50,330 nt of DNA from Bacillota bacterium (GTDB lineage Bacteria; Bacillota; DTU030; DUMP01). A model generated the notes under the pieces. It searched no databases, was not told the DNA's origin, and saw nothing but the letters and a program-made list of their open reading frames with translations. The position numbers and the translations under genes are program-made. This document shows positions 41,952-50,256 of this stretch, one piece after another. Within the stretch, counting starts at the first letter, position 1. Each line of letters begins with the position of its first letter. The stretch lies in the NCBI GenBank assembly GCA_012839445.1, contig DUNI01000012.1, positions 1 through 50,330 on the forward strand, read 5' to 3'.

Positions 41952-42407
41952 GTGAAGCTATCCACCAAAGGACGTTATGGAATGCGGGCGATGCTGGCGT
42001 TAGCTCGGCGTTACGGTGAAGGTCCGATTCCGTTGAAAGAAGTGGCGAAAACCGAGAGTCTCTCAGAAGCGTATTTAGAACAGTTGGTGAGCGAACTGCG
42101 AAAAGCTGGCTTGGTTCGCAGTGTTCGTGGTGCTCAGGGCGGTTATTTGTTGGCTAAGAAGCCGGCGGTTATCACTGCAGGTGACATTATCCGTGTGCTA
42201 GAGGGACCTATTGGCCCAGTGCAATGTGTAGTGGATCTCCCAGACACTGAAATCTGTGACTGTGCCGAATCTTGCGTAGAGCGTTTGTTATGGCAGCGTC
42301 TACGTGACAGCATGGCCCAAGTCCTTGACAGCATTACGCTGGCAGACTTAATGGCAGAGGAGAAAAAGCTTAGTCCAATATCCGATACCGGAGACAGAGA
42401 GTGCTGA
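41952..42407 (+). CDS. iscR: Rrf2-family transcriptional regulator (IscR-like)
   Basis: Winged-helix regulator of iron-sulfur or cysteine metabolism. The N-terminus MKLSTKGRYGMRAMLALA and the recognition region LSEAYLEQLVSELRKAGLVRSVRGAQGGYLL are typical of Rrf2. A Cys cluster lies in the 90-115 region (CVVDLPDTEICDCAESCVER), which can bind an Fe-S cluster, unlike CymR. Length 151 aa. Start is GTG. It heads the operon with iscS, iscU and mnmA, behind a promoter with a dyad operator. Confidence 0.93.
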   Translation: MKLSTKGRYGMRAMLALARRYGEGPIPLKEVAKTESLSEAYLEQLVSELRKAGLVRSVRGAQGGYLLAKKPAVITAGDIIRVLEGPIGPVQCVVDLPDTEICDCAESCVERLLWQRLRDSMAQVLDSITLADLMAEEKKLSPISDTGDREC

Positions 42408-42440
42408 TACTATATTTGAAACTGAAAGGAGAAAGGTCTA

Positions 42441-43622
42441 ATGCGTCGCGTGTACTTAGATCACGCTGCGACCACAGCTGTGCATCCTGAAGTCTTACAG
42501 ACAATGTTACCTTATTTGCAGGATCAATTCGGTAACCCTTCCAGTATTTATAGCTGGGGTCGGGAAGCCAAAGCTGCCATTGAAAATGCCCGGGCGCAAG
42601 TGGCGGTGCTAATTAATGCTGATCCATCCGAAATTATTTTTACCGGCAGCGGAACAGAAGCAGACAACTTTGCACTTTCAGGTGTAACAGATGCTTTAGA
42701 TCAACGTGGGGCACACATAATAACATCTAAGATTGAACATCATGCTATCTTGCATACGGCAGAGGCATTAGAAAGGAAAGGCTATAAAGTCACGTACCTG
42801 CCGGTTAATACAGAAGGTTTGGTGAATCCTGAAACCTTGAAGGAAGCTTTCACCGAGGGAACTGTCTTGGTAAGCATAATGTTTGCTAACAATGAAATTG
42901 GTACCATTGAACCCATCGCCGAACTGGCACAAATTACTAAAGAGCACGGAGCATTGTTCCATACTGATGCAGTCCAAGCTGTGGGGAATTTGCCCATTGA
43001 TGTGAAACAGCTGGATATAGATCTTCTTAGTTTGTCCGGCCACAAAATATATGGTCCCAAAGGTGTAGGTGCTTTATATGTACGGCGTGGTACTAGAATC
43101 AAGCCTTTGCTCCATGGTGGTGCCCAAGAGCGCAAACTCAGAGCAGGTACAGAAAATGTTCCTGGTATTGTGGGATTAGGCAAAGCTGCCGAGCTAGCTC
43201 GGCTAGAGCTTGCAGAGCGGCAGACACATCTTACTGAGCTCCGGGAATACTTGATCGATGGGGTACTTAGCTCTATTGATCACGTGCGGCTTAATGGCCA
43301 TCGCTCATTGCGTCTACCGGGAAACACTAATTTCTCGTTCGAGTATATAGAAGGCGAATCCTTATTGCTTAGTTTAGATTTGGCCGGTATTGCAGCTTCA
43401 AGTGGTAGCGCCTGTACGTCCGGCTCGTTGGAGCCTTCACATGTGCTTATGGCGATAGGGCTTCCGCATGAAGTGGCTCATGGCTCTTTGCGCCTTACCA
43501 TAGGCCGAGAGAATACCAAGGAAGATATTGATTATTTGCTATCGGTTTTACCAAACATTGTTAAGCGCCTACGGTCCATGTCGCCATTGGCACCTAAGGG
43601 AGGGTTAAGTCATGTACAGTGA
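42441..43622 (+). CDS. iscS: Cysteine desulfurase (NifS/IscS type)
   Basis: PLP enzyme that strips sulfur from cysteine and delivers it as persulfide. The PLP Lys is in LSLSGHKIYGPKGVGALYVRRG, the active-site Cys loop is AASSGSACTSGSLEPSHVL, and YLDHAATTAVHPEVL opens the chain. Length 393 aa is normal. It overlaps the iscU start by 11 bases. With iscU and mnmA downstream it supplies sulfur for both Fe-S assembly and tRNA 2-thiolation. Confidence 0.97.
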   Translation: MRRVYLDHAATTAVHPEVLQTMLPYLQDQFGNPSSIYSWGREAKAAIENARAQVAVLINADPSEIIFTGSGTEADNFALSGVTDALDQRGAHIITSKIEHHAILHTAEALERKGYKVTYLPVNTEGLVNPETLKEAFTEGTVLVSIMFANNEIGTIEPIAELAQITKEHGALFHTDAVQAVGNLPIDVKQLDIDLLSLSGHKIYGPKGVGALYVRRGTRIKPLLHGGAQERKLRAGTENVPGIVGLGKAAELARLELAERQTHLTELREYLIDGVLSSIDHVRLNGHRSLRLPGNTNFSFEYIEGESLLLSLDLAGIAASSGSACTSGSLEPSHVLMAIGLPHEVAHGSLRLTIGRENTKEDIDYLLSVLPNIVKRLRSMSPLAPKGGLSHVQ

Positions 43623-43989
43623 GAAGGTCATGGATCATTTCACGCATCCGCGCAATGTGGGAGAAATAGAAAACCCAGATGGCGTGGGGGAAGTAGGTAA
43701 CACTGTTTGCGGAGACGTGATGAAAATATTTTTAAGAATTAAGGATGATCGAATCGAAGATATCAAGTTTAAGACCTTCGGTTGTGGAGCAGCTATTGCT
43801 ACTTCTAGCATGGTGACTGAGCTTGTTATAGGTAAGACACTTCAAGAGGCCAAAGAAATTAGTAATAAGACAGTGGCGGAAGCGCTAGGTGGCTTGCCAT
43901 GCCAAAAAATGCATTGTTCTAATTTGGCAGCTGATGCTCTACATGCAGCGATCGATGATTATCACAAAAAGCAAAAAGTTAGTGGGTGA
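43612..43989 (+). CDS. iscU: Fe-S cluster scaffold protein IscU/NifU
   Basis: Scaffold on which IscS builds clusters. MYSEKVMDHFTHPRNVGEIENPDG is the family N-terminus. The three ligand cysteines are in GNTVCGDVM, TFGCGAAIATSSM and PCQKMHCSNLAADAL. Length 125 aa is the simple IscU/NifU-N type common in Clostridia. It overlaps iscS and lies directly before mnmA. Confidence 0.97.
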   Translation: MYSEKVMDHFTHPRNVGEIENPDGVGEVGNTVCGDVMKIFLRIKDDRIEDIKFKTFGCGAAIATSSMVTELVIGKTLQEAKEISNKTVAEALGGLPCQKMHCSNLAADALHAAIDDYHKKQKVSG

Positions 43990-43994
43990 ATCAT

Positions 43995-45083
43995 ATGGTA
44001 CGCCAGCGTGTAGTGGCGGCTATGAGCGGTGGTGTAGACTCATCGGTAGCAGCGGCGCTTCTAAAAGAACAAGGGTACGACGTAATTGGTATTACTATGC
44101 AGATGGGGGTACAATCCGAAGAAAACTCTCTTGGGGAAGAGTCTAGTTGCGGCAGATGCTCTGTAAGCGCGGTGGAAGATGCTAAGTCAGTGGCATATAA
44201 ACTTAATATACCATTTTATGTCATTAACATGCAGGAAATGTTCCAACGCCAAGTAGTAGATTACTTTTGCCAAGAATATGCTTTGGGACGTACGCCAAAT
44301 CCTTGCATTGTTTGTAACACGCAACTTAAATTCAAGGCTTTGTTAGCAAAGGCAATGGCCTTAGGTGCTGATTATATAGCTACCGGACATTATGCACGCA
44401 TAAGACAAGATGCTGAGCGTCAGCGGTATGTCCTAATGGAAGCTGTGGACAAGCACAAAGATCAAAGTTATGCTCTCTATAATCTTAGTCAGAGGCAGCT
44501 GGCTCGTACATTGCTTCCGTTAGGGCAGACGACCAAAGAAGAAACTAGAGAAATAGCAACTAAGTTTAACTTGTCAGTGGCGCAAAAAGAGGATAGCCAA
44601 GAAATATGTTTTATACCTGATGATGATTACCGCGGTTTCTTGAAAAAGCGTATACCGGCAGCGATAAAGCCAGGTTTCTTTCTTGACTTACAGGGACGAG
44701 TTCTTGGTAAGCATAAAGGATTGCCATTTTATACTATTGGCCAGCGTCGGCACTTAGGAATTGCGGCTTCTAGACGACTGTACGTAGTTGATATTGACGC
44801 CAAGCGGAATGTGGTTATTCTAGGCGAGGAAAAAGAGTTGTTGCGTTCACAAATCCGGTTGGAAAGAGTTAACTGGGTTAGTATTTCACCACCAAAGGAT
44901 GCTATAGATGCTACTGTTCGAGTGCGCTACCGCGGCCTTAAATACCAGGCTAGGGTGTTTCCTAAAAATGATTTTGCTGCCATGATTAAGTTTCATCAGC
45001 CCGCCCGGGCACCGGCTCCAGGCCAGGCAGCGGTGTTTTATTATGGTGAGGAAGTTTTGGGCGGGGGCACCATTGTTAGATAG
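43995..45083 (+). CDS. mnmA: tRNA-specific 2-thiouridylase MnmA
   Basis: Puts sulfur on uridine 34 of tRNA-Lys, -Glu and -Gln. The PP-loop is VVAAMSGGVDSSVAAALL; catalytic cysteines sit in GRTPNPCIVCNTQLKF and EDSQEICFIPDDDY; HKDQSYALYNL is also conserved. Length 362 aa from ATG 43995; a GTG three codons earlier is an alternative. It immediately follows iscU and ends in a strong terminator, so it closes the isc operon. Confidence 0.97.
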   Translation: MVRQRVVAAMSGGVDSSVAAALLKEQGYDVIGITMQMGVQSEENSLGEESSCGRCSVSAVEDAKSVAYKLNIPFYVINMQEMFQRQVVDYFCQEYALGRTPNPCIVCNTQLKFKALLAKAMALGADYIATGHYARIRQDAERQRYVLMEAVDKHKDQSYALYNLSQRQLARTLLPLGQTTKEETREIATKFNLSVAQKEDSQEICFIPDDDYRGFLKKRIPAAIKPGFFLDLQGRVLGKHKGLPFYTIGQRRHLGIAASRRLYVVDIDAKRNVVILGEEKELLRSQIRLERVNWVSISPPKDAIDATVRVRYRGLKYQARVFPKNDFAAMIKFHQPARAPAPGQAAVFYYGEEVLGGGTIVR

Positions 45084-45119
45084 GGACCGGTTGTACTAGC
45101 AACTAGGTCCCTACTTTTG
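45082..45119 (+). terminator. Terminator of the isc-mnmA operon
   Basis: AGGGACC / GGTCCCT with an inner stem (GTTG / CAAC) and ACTTTTG after it. The stem begins at the mnmA stop codon. Confidence 0.8.
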
Positions 45120-45180
45120 TTTGGAATGGCCGGATGCGGGACATAATAGATTCAGAAACCCTACACAAGGAGGGGAGACA

Positions 45181-45363
45181 GTGACCACTTCTTGGTCTTG
45201 TCCTGTGTGCGGTGAGGGTCATGTAGGTAGAGTAGGCGCAAATCAATACTACTGCCGCAACTGTTACTTAGAGTTTACGCCTACTGAAGAAGGCTTTTTG
45301 GTCTACGAAGTCCAAGACGACGGCTCGCTGTTGGCTTGGGATGATACCATCATCAGCAGCTAG
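45181..45363 (+). CDS. Small zinc-ribbon protein (60 aa)
   Basis: Hypothetical protein with a four-Cys zinc-binding pattern: WSCPVCGEGH and YYCRNCYLEF, i.e. CPxC-x(14-15)-CxxC. The rest is acidic and ends DDTIISS. The start is GTG with GGAGGGGA four bases upstream; the track's start 20 codons earlier has no ribosome site. It lies between mnmA and a small YtxH-like gene; those two and the AI-2E-type permease probably form one operon. Function unknown. Confidence 0.85.
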   Translation: MTTSWSCPVCGEGHVGRVGANQYYCRNCYLEFTPTEEGFLVYEVQDDGSLLAWDDTIISS

Positions 45364-45377
45364 AGGAGGCTAGAATT

Positions 45378-45560
45378 ATGCGACGTAGCAAGTTTTGGAG
45401 TGGTTTGCTGGTGGGTGGAATTTTGGGGGGATTGTTTGGACTAGTTTCATATCCAAATCTTAAACCAGAGACTAAAGGAAGAATTATTCAGACCCATCAA
45501 AAAATAGGTAGGGCAAAGTCAGTAATGGAAGATATGTGGCGCAGGCTGGTTAGAGACTAG
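45378..45560 (+). CDS. Small YtxH-like membrane protein (60 aa)
   Basis: One N-terminal Gly-rich helix (FWSGLLVGGILGGLFGLVSYP) and a basic amphipathic tail. The glycine pattern recalls YtxH/DUF948-type proteins, but at this length homology is uncertain. ATG 45378 has GAGGAGG eight to nine bases upstream. The stop codon is followed after one base by the AI-2E permease start, showing translational coupling. No function can be assigned. Confidence 0.8.
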   Translation: MRRSKFWSGLLVGGILGGLFGLVSYPNLKPETKGRIIQTHQKIGRAKSVMEDMWRRLVRD

Positions 45561-45561
45561 T

Positions 45562-46605
45562 ATGTTCAGTTGGTTGTGGCACACCCGACTACTTTTTCCT
45601 TTAGGCCTGCTGTTTGTAGGCCTTTTTCTTTTTGTAGTGCGCACAGCTGTAGTGCCTTTTGTTTATGCCTTGATTTTAGCGTATCTTTTGGCTCCTTTGG
45701 TTAATCACTTAGAACGCCGAGGTGTAAACCGCGTAGGTGCTATTTTGTTCTTGTACATTGTTCTGGCAGCGTTGTTGGTACTATTTGTGGTAGGAGTTTT
45801 GCCACTAACCATTACTGAATTGGATGCTTTTGCCGACATGATACCTACTTACACCAAAGAGGCTAGCATGCGGTTAAATCAAATGCAGCGCTTTTATTCT
45901 CATTGCACCTTACCGGTTAGCTTACGAAAGGTAGTAGATGAGACTATTGTTCGAGTGGAAGATACTCTTTTGAGGCATATCCGATCAGTGGCAGAATTCA
46001 TAGTATCATTATTTTCCCATGCTTTGGCCATTGTAATTGCCCCGATTCTATCTTTTTACATGCTACGTGATCTGGCTCTTATAAAAAATACTTTCTTTGC
46101 GTTGCTTCCTGCCAGCGCAAGCAAAGATATTGGACACCTATTACGGGAACTGGATGCTGTTTTAGGCGGTTTTATCCGTGGGCACCTATTGGTGTCGCTT
46201 ATTGTAGGCGTTCTTTCTTTTATTGGACTGACCTTGTTGCGTATCGACTTTGCCTTGCTTATCGGTATTGTGGCTGGGGTGTTCGACATTATCCCCTATT
46301 TTGGACCAGTCATAGGAGCGCTACCTGCAGTTATTATTGCCTTACTGGAATCTCCTCTCAAAGCCTTCTATGTGGCTGTTCTATTTCTTATGATCCATCA
46401 GCTGGAGAGTACCATTATTTCTCCCAAGATTCTTGGGGAAAGGGTAGGGTTACATCCGCTGACAGTTATTTTTGTTATCTTAGTAGGGGGACAATTGGCG
46501 GGTATCGTGGGTGTTCTTGTAGCTGTGCCTTTGACGGCAGGACTAAAAGTATTTCTCCTTTTTTTTCGTCGACAGCTTTTACTTGAAAAAGTTGACAGGA
46601 ATTAG
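45562..46605 (+). CDS. AI-2E transporter family membrane protein
   Basis: Polytopic membrane protein of 347 aa with the family layout: two pairs of N-terminal helices, a soluble region (about 75-140), then four more helices. Signatures are PFVYALILAYLLAPLVNHLERRG, IAPILSFYMLRD, FDIIPYFGPVIGALPAVIIALL and HQLESTIISPKILGERVGLHPLTVIFVILVGGQLAG. The family includes TqsA and Na+/H+ antiporter-like proteins; the substrate is not predictable. In Clostridia it often precedes alaS, as here. The alaS T-box promoter overlaps its 3' end. Confidence 0.95.
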   Translation: MFSWLWHTRLLFPLGLLFVGLFLFVVRTAVVPFVYALILAYLLAPLVNHLERRGVNRVGAILFLYIVLAALLVLFVVGVLPLTITELDAFADMIPTYTKEASMRLNQMQRFYSHCTLPVSLRKVVDETIVRVEDTLLRHIRSVAEFIVSLFSHALAIVIAPILSFYMLRDLALIKNTFFALLPASASKDIGHLLRELDAVLGGFIRGHLLVSLIVGVLSFIGLTLLRIDFALLIGIVAGVFDIIPYFGPVIGALPAVIIALLESPLKAFYVAVLFLMIHQLESTIISPKILGERVGLHPLTVIFVILVGGQLAGIVGVLVAVPLTAGLKVFLLFFRRQLLLEKVDRN

Positions 46606-46620
46606 GGACTGTTTTATAAT
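46592..46620 (+). promoter_or_regulatory. Consensus promoter of the alaS T-box leader
   Basis: TTGACA, 17 bases, TATAAT, perfect in both boxes and spacing. The -35 lies inside the last codons of the AI-2E gene. Confidence 0.9.
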
Positions 46621-46626
46621 AGGGTC

Positions 46627-46862
46627 CAAAGAGGAAACAGCGAGGAAGGAAAAAGTACCTTTGGTCTCTCTCTCAGCGAGGGAACTCTAGGGTGGAAAGT
46701 TCCTGGGAAGTCCAAGGGGAAGGCCGTTCCTGAGCTGGGCGTGAAGAGCGCTTCCGGAGTGCACCGTTATCGCACCTGTGCATTAGCACCTTCTGAGGCT
46801 ATATAATAGCAAATCAGGGTGGTACCACGAGTGTATCCCTCGTCCCTGCGACGGGGGTTTAT
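46627..46862 (+). ncRNA. T-box leader controlling alaS
   Basis: The T-box AGGGTGGTACCACGAG is canonical, about 180 bases after the promoter, followed by a terminator (CCCTCGTC / GACGGGGG, then TTTATT). The upstream part carries Stem I-like segments (GAAGGAAAAAGTACC and the CGAGGGAACTC / GGAAAGTTCC pair). The downstream gene implies sensing of uncharged tRNA-Ala. I could not fix the GCN specifier codon by eye. Confidence 0.92.
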
Positions 46863-46896
46863 TGTGTTTAGCGATCTTCAAGAAAGGATGAAGGCA

Positions 46897-49545
46897 GTGG
46901 AAAAACTTAGTGGTGATGAAATCAGAAGTCGGTTTTTTAAGTTCATGGAAAGTAAGGGACATCTTGTATTACCCAGTGCCTCTCTAGTACCGGAACACGA
47001 TCCGAGCCTTCTTCTTATAGGTGCTGGCATGGCACCTTTTAAACGTTATTTCACGGGGCAGGCTACACCTCCTGCACTTCGGGTAGCAACCTCACAAAAA
47101 TGCGTGCGTACCGGTGATCTAGAGAACGTTGGTCGCACAGCTCGTCACTTAACGTTTTTTGAGATGCTGGGAAACTTCTCTTTTGGTGACTATTTTAAGT
47201 CGGAGGCTATTCCCTGGTCGTGGGAATTTCTAACTGAAGATTTAGGACTTCCTAAGGAGCGACTATGGATATCTATCTACACGAATGATAATGAAGCCTA
47301 CGATATTTGGCATAATGTTGTCGGAATCCCTTCCGAACGTATTGTTCGGCTAGGCAAAGACACAAATTTTTGGGAGATAGGTCCTGGTCCATGCGGTCCG
47401 TGTTCAGAGATCTATATTGACCTTGGCTCGGAGCGAGGCTGTGGTTTACCCACATGCAAAGTAGGCTGCGATTGTGACCGCTACTTGGAGATCTGGAATC
47501 TAGTGTTTACTCAGTTCGATCGTGATGAAGAGGGAAACTATACTCCGCTTCCCAAAAAGAATATTGATACAGGGATGGGGCTGGAACGCCTAGCTTCTGT
47601 GCTCCAGGGAGTTAGCAACAACTTCGAGACTGATCTACTTTTTCCTATTATCCAAGCAGCCCAAACAGCGGCTGGTGTAAAATATGGTATGTCTGAAGAA
47701 ATTGATGTGGCATTAAAGGTCATTGCGGATCATACTCGAGCCATTGTTCATCTTATTAACGATGATGTTCTTCCTTCAAATGAAGGTCGCGGTTATGTAT
47801 TAAGACGTTTGCTCAGGAGAGCGGTGCGTTATGGGCGTCTCCTGGGAATACAAAGGCCGTTTATGGGTGAAGTTGCCTCGGTTGTAATGAAGGTTGGCCG
47901 TCCAGCCTACCCTGAACTGGTGGAAAAAGAACCATTTGTGCAAGAGGTAATTGAACAAGAAGAGACACGCTTTTTGAGTACCTTGGATACCGGGCTTAAT
48001 ATTCTTAGCAATATGATAGCCGATCTTAAAAAGCATGATGAAAAGATTCTTACAGGTCACGATGCCTTTCGCCTGTACGACACTTATGGTTTCCCCTTGG
48101 ATCTTACTAGAGAAATTCTGGCCGAGCAGAATATTAAAGTGGACGAGGCTGGTTTTGAAGCCGAAATGGAGGCCCAGCGTGAACGGGCGCGGTTGGCCCG
48201 TGAACAGGACGATGGCATGGGGGTTACAGATCACGAAGACGATCTATTTGCTCACCTAAGTACTGAGTTCATCGGTTATGAGACATTAGTTACAGATGAA
48301 GCTTCTATCCAGGCTTTAGTTGTGGATGGCCGTTCTGTTTCAACAGTTTCAGCCGGCATGTCGGTACAAGTGGTTCTGAACCGAACCCCATTTTACGCTC
48401 AGGCAGGCGGTCAGGTGGGGGATTATGGCTTTATCCGAACAAATGAAGGCTACATCAAGATTGTGGATGTGAGACGAACCGTATCAGGTGCTGTGGTTCA
48501 TATGGGACAGGTGATGAAGGGCCAGGTTAGTGTGGGAGACAAAGTGAAAGCAGAAGTAGACAAAGAGCGGCGTCTAGCTACAGCCCGTCATCATACAGCT
48601 ACACATTTGTTACACCAAGCATTGCGTCAGGTATTGGGTGATCATGTGCATCAGGCAGGTTCGCTGGTTACATCAAAACGACTCCGGTTCGACTTCTCCC
48701 ATTTTAGCCCAGTGACAATGGAAGAACTGAAAGAAATTGAGAAACTCGTGAACACTTACATCTTAGCTGATATTTCCCTGGAAATAAATGTAATGGGACG
48801 TGATAAGGCTGAAGGTTTAGGTGCCCTGGCTCTATTTGAGGAAAAATATGAGGATCAGGTACGAGTGGTGCAAATAGGTTCATTTAGCTTAGAATTGTGT
48901 GGAGGAACCCATGTTAGTCGCACAGGAGAAATTGGTTTATGCCGCATTGTGAGTGAAACCAGTGTAGGGTCCGGTTTGCGTAGGATTGAAGCTGTAACTG
49001 GATTAGAGGCTTGGTCCCTATGGCGCCAGCAAGAGTTATTATTGGCAAAGACGGCTGAACTGTTGGGAGCTAGTATGGACGATATTCTGACTAAGGCAGA
49101 AGGACTGCGGATGGAATTAAGAGAAAAAGACAAGGAATTGGAGCGGCTGAGGCAAAAATTCCTGGAAACCTCTGCTTTAGAACTGCTGGATCAGGCTGAG
49201 CAAATAGGAAACAGTCAATTGCTAGTTGCTCCTGTAAAGGCTCAGTCCATGGATGATTTGCGTCAAGTGGTAGATACCCTTAAAGTAAGAATGCCAAGCG
49301 CGATAATCATATTGGGTTGCCGCAGTCAGGACAAAGTAAATTTCTTAGCTTACGTTAGCCGTGATTTGGTAGGTCAAGGTTTCCATGCCGGTCATATTAT
49401 AAAGGAGGCAGCCAAAGTTGCCGGTGGTGGTGGCGGTGGCCGGCCGGAAATGGCTCAAGCCGGTGGGAGGGACCCAGCTAAGTTAGAAGCGGCCTTGTCT
49501 ACGGCCACTACGATTGCAAAAGACAAACTTAAAAGTATTTATTAA
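46897..49545 (+). CDS. alaS: Alanyl-tRNA synthetase
   Basis: Class II synthetase with editing. The catalytic core begins SGDEIRSRFFKFMESKGH, with TSQKCVRTGDLENVGRTARHLTFFEMLGNFSFGDYFK. The editing domain has zinc ligands in HHTATHLLHQAL and CGGTHVSRTGEIG, and the C-terminal DHHA1 domain ends in a glycine-rich stretch (GGGGGGRPEMAQAGG). Start is GTG 46897, eight bases after AAAGGA; the track's start lies inside the T-box. The product is 882 aa, full length. Confidence 0.98.
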   Translation: MEKLSGDEIRSRFFKFMESKGHLVLPSASLVPEHDPSLLLIGAGMAPFKRYFTGQATPPALRVATSQKCVRTGDLENVGRTARHLTFFEMLGNFSFGDYFKSEAIPWSWEFLTEDLGLPKERLWISIYTNDNEAYDIWHNVVGIPSERIVRLGKDTNFWEIGPGPCGPCSEIYIDLGSERGCGLPTCKVGCDCDRYLEIWNLVFTQFDRDEEGNYTPLPKKNIDTGMGLERLASVLQGVSNNFETDLLFPIIQAAQTAAGVKYGMSEEIDVALKVIADHTRAIVHLINDDVLPSNEGRGYVLRRLLRRAVRYGRLLGIQRPFMGEVASVVMKVGRPAYPELVEKEPFVQEVIEQEETRFLSTLDTGLNILSNMIADLKKHDEKILTGHDAFRLYDTYGFPLDLTREILAEQNIKVDEAGFEAEMEAQRERARLAREQDDGMGVTDHEDDLFAHLSTEFIGYETLVTDEASIQALVVDGRSVSTVSAGMSVQVVLNRTPFYAQAGGQVGDYGFIRTNEGYIKIVDVRRTVSGAVVHMGQVMKGQVSVGDKVKAEVDKERRLATARHHTATHLLHQALRQVLGDHVHQAGSLVTSKRLRFDFSHFSPVTMEELKEIEKLVNTYILADISLEINVMGRDKAEGLGALALFEEKYEDQVRVVQIGSFSLELCGGTHVSRTGEIGLCRIVSETSVGSGLRRIEAVTGLEAWSLWRQQELLLAKTAELLGASMDDILTKAEGLRMELREKDKELERLRQKFLETSALELLDQAEQIGNSQLLVAPVKAQSMDDLRQVVDTLKVRMPSAIIILGCRSQDKVNFLAYVSRDLVGQGFHAGHIIKEAAKVAGGGGGGRPEMAQAGGRDPAKLEAALSTATTIAKDKLKSIY

Positions 49546-49635
49546 AGGCAGGAAGGCCTCGCTTTTGGCAGGAAAATCATCTGTATAAACCGAATATAGT
49601 TTAGTACGGGGATTTTGCTGAAGGAGTGAGGCCGT

Positions 49636-49893
49636 ATGCAAAAAGAAGCAATGGAAGAAACACGCCAATTTTCTCTGCGTGACGAGGCGGCCGAGGCTCG
49701 AACAGTCCTCAGGGCAGTCTATCAGGCCCTGCAGGAAAAGGGTTATAATCCCATTAATCAGCTAGTGGGATACCTGTTGTCCGGCGATCCGGCTTACATC
49801 ACTAACCATAAGAATGCTCGTAATCAGATCCGTCAGCTTGAGCGTGATGAGATACTGGAAGAGTTAGTTCGCACCTATTTAGTCAGCAAATGA
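49636..49893 (+). CDS. ireB: IreB family regulatory phosphoprotein
   Basis: Small cytosolic protein phosphorylated by the IreK/PrkC kinase in enterococci, acting on cell-wall stress and cephalosporin tolerance. The core [26 protein letters not shown] and [22 protein letters not shown] is nearly invariant in the family (YrzL). Thr/Ser residues in the N-terminal tail ([11 protein letters not shown]) are candidate phosphorylation sites. Length 85 aa is normal. The gene follows alaS as in most Firmicutes, but the usual next gene ruvX (yqgF) is replaced by an aldo/keto reductase. Confidence 0.96.
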   Translation: MQKEAMEETRQFSLRDEAAEARTVLRAVYQALQEKGYNPINQLVGYLLSGDPAYITNHKNARNQIRQLERDEILEELVRTYLVSK

Positions 49894-49914
49894 GACTACG
49901 TGGAGGCAGTAACA

Positions 49915-50256
49915 ATGGAGCATAGAAAGTTAGGCCGCTCGGGCTTGGTAGTTTCCCGACTTTGCTTGGGTACACTTACCATAGGCCCTTTGCAGGCTAA
50001 TCTAACCCTGGCCGATGGTGCCAGGGTTATTCGTACTGCGCTAGAGGAAGGTATCAACTTTCTTGAGACAGCTGATCTTTATGAAACCTATGATTACATC
50101 CGTGAGGCGCTAGTTGGTTGGACCGAACCGGTAGTGATCGCCAGTCGTTCCTATGACTATACCTATGAGGGCATGCAGTCTCGAGTAGAAAAAGCTTTAA
50201 GACAACTGAAAAGAGATTATATTGATTTATCCACTCGAGACTGCATACCCTCATAG
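49915..50256 (+). CDS. Aldo/keto reductase, N-terminal fragment (cut by contig-end fold-back)
   Basis: NAD(P)H-dependent oxidoreductase of the AKR fold. MEHRKLGRSGLVVSRLCLGTLTIG is the classic N-terminus, FLETADLYETYDYIREAL holds the Asp/Tyr catalytic region, and LKRDYIDL is the strand that normally continues into YLLH. From 50233 on the DNA is the inverted copy of bases 50089-50186, so the last residues (TRDCIPS) and the stop codon are artefactual. ATG 49915 has GGAGG eight bases upstream. The true gene continues beyond this contig. Confidence 0.85.
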   Translation: MEHRKLGRSGLVVSRLCLGTLTIGPLQANLTLADGARVIRTALEEGINFLETADLYETYDYIREALVGWTEPVVIASRSYDYTYEGMQSRVEKALRQLKRDYIDLSTRDCIPS

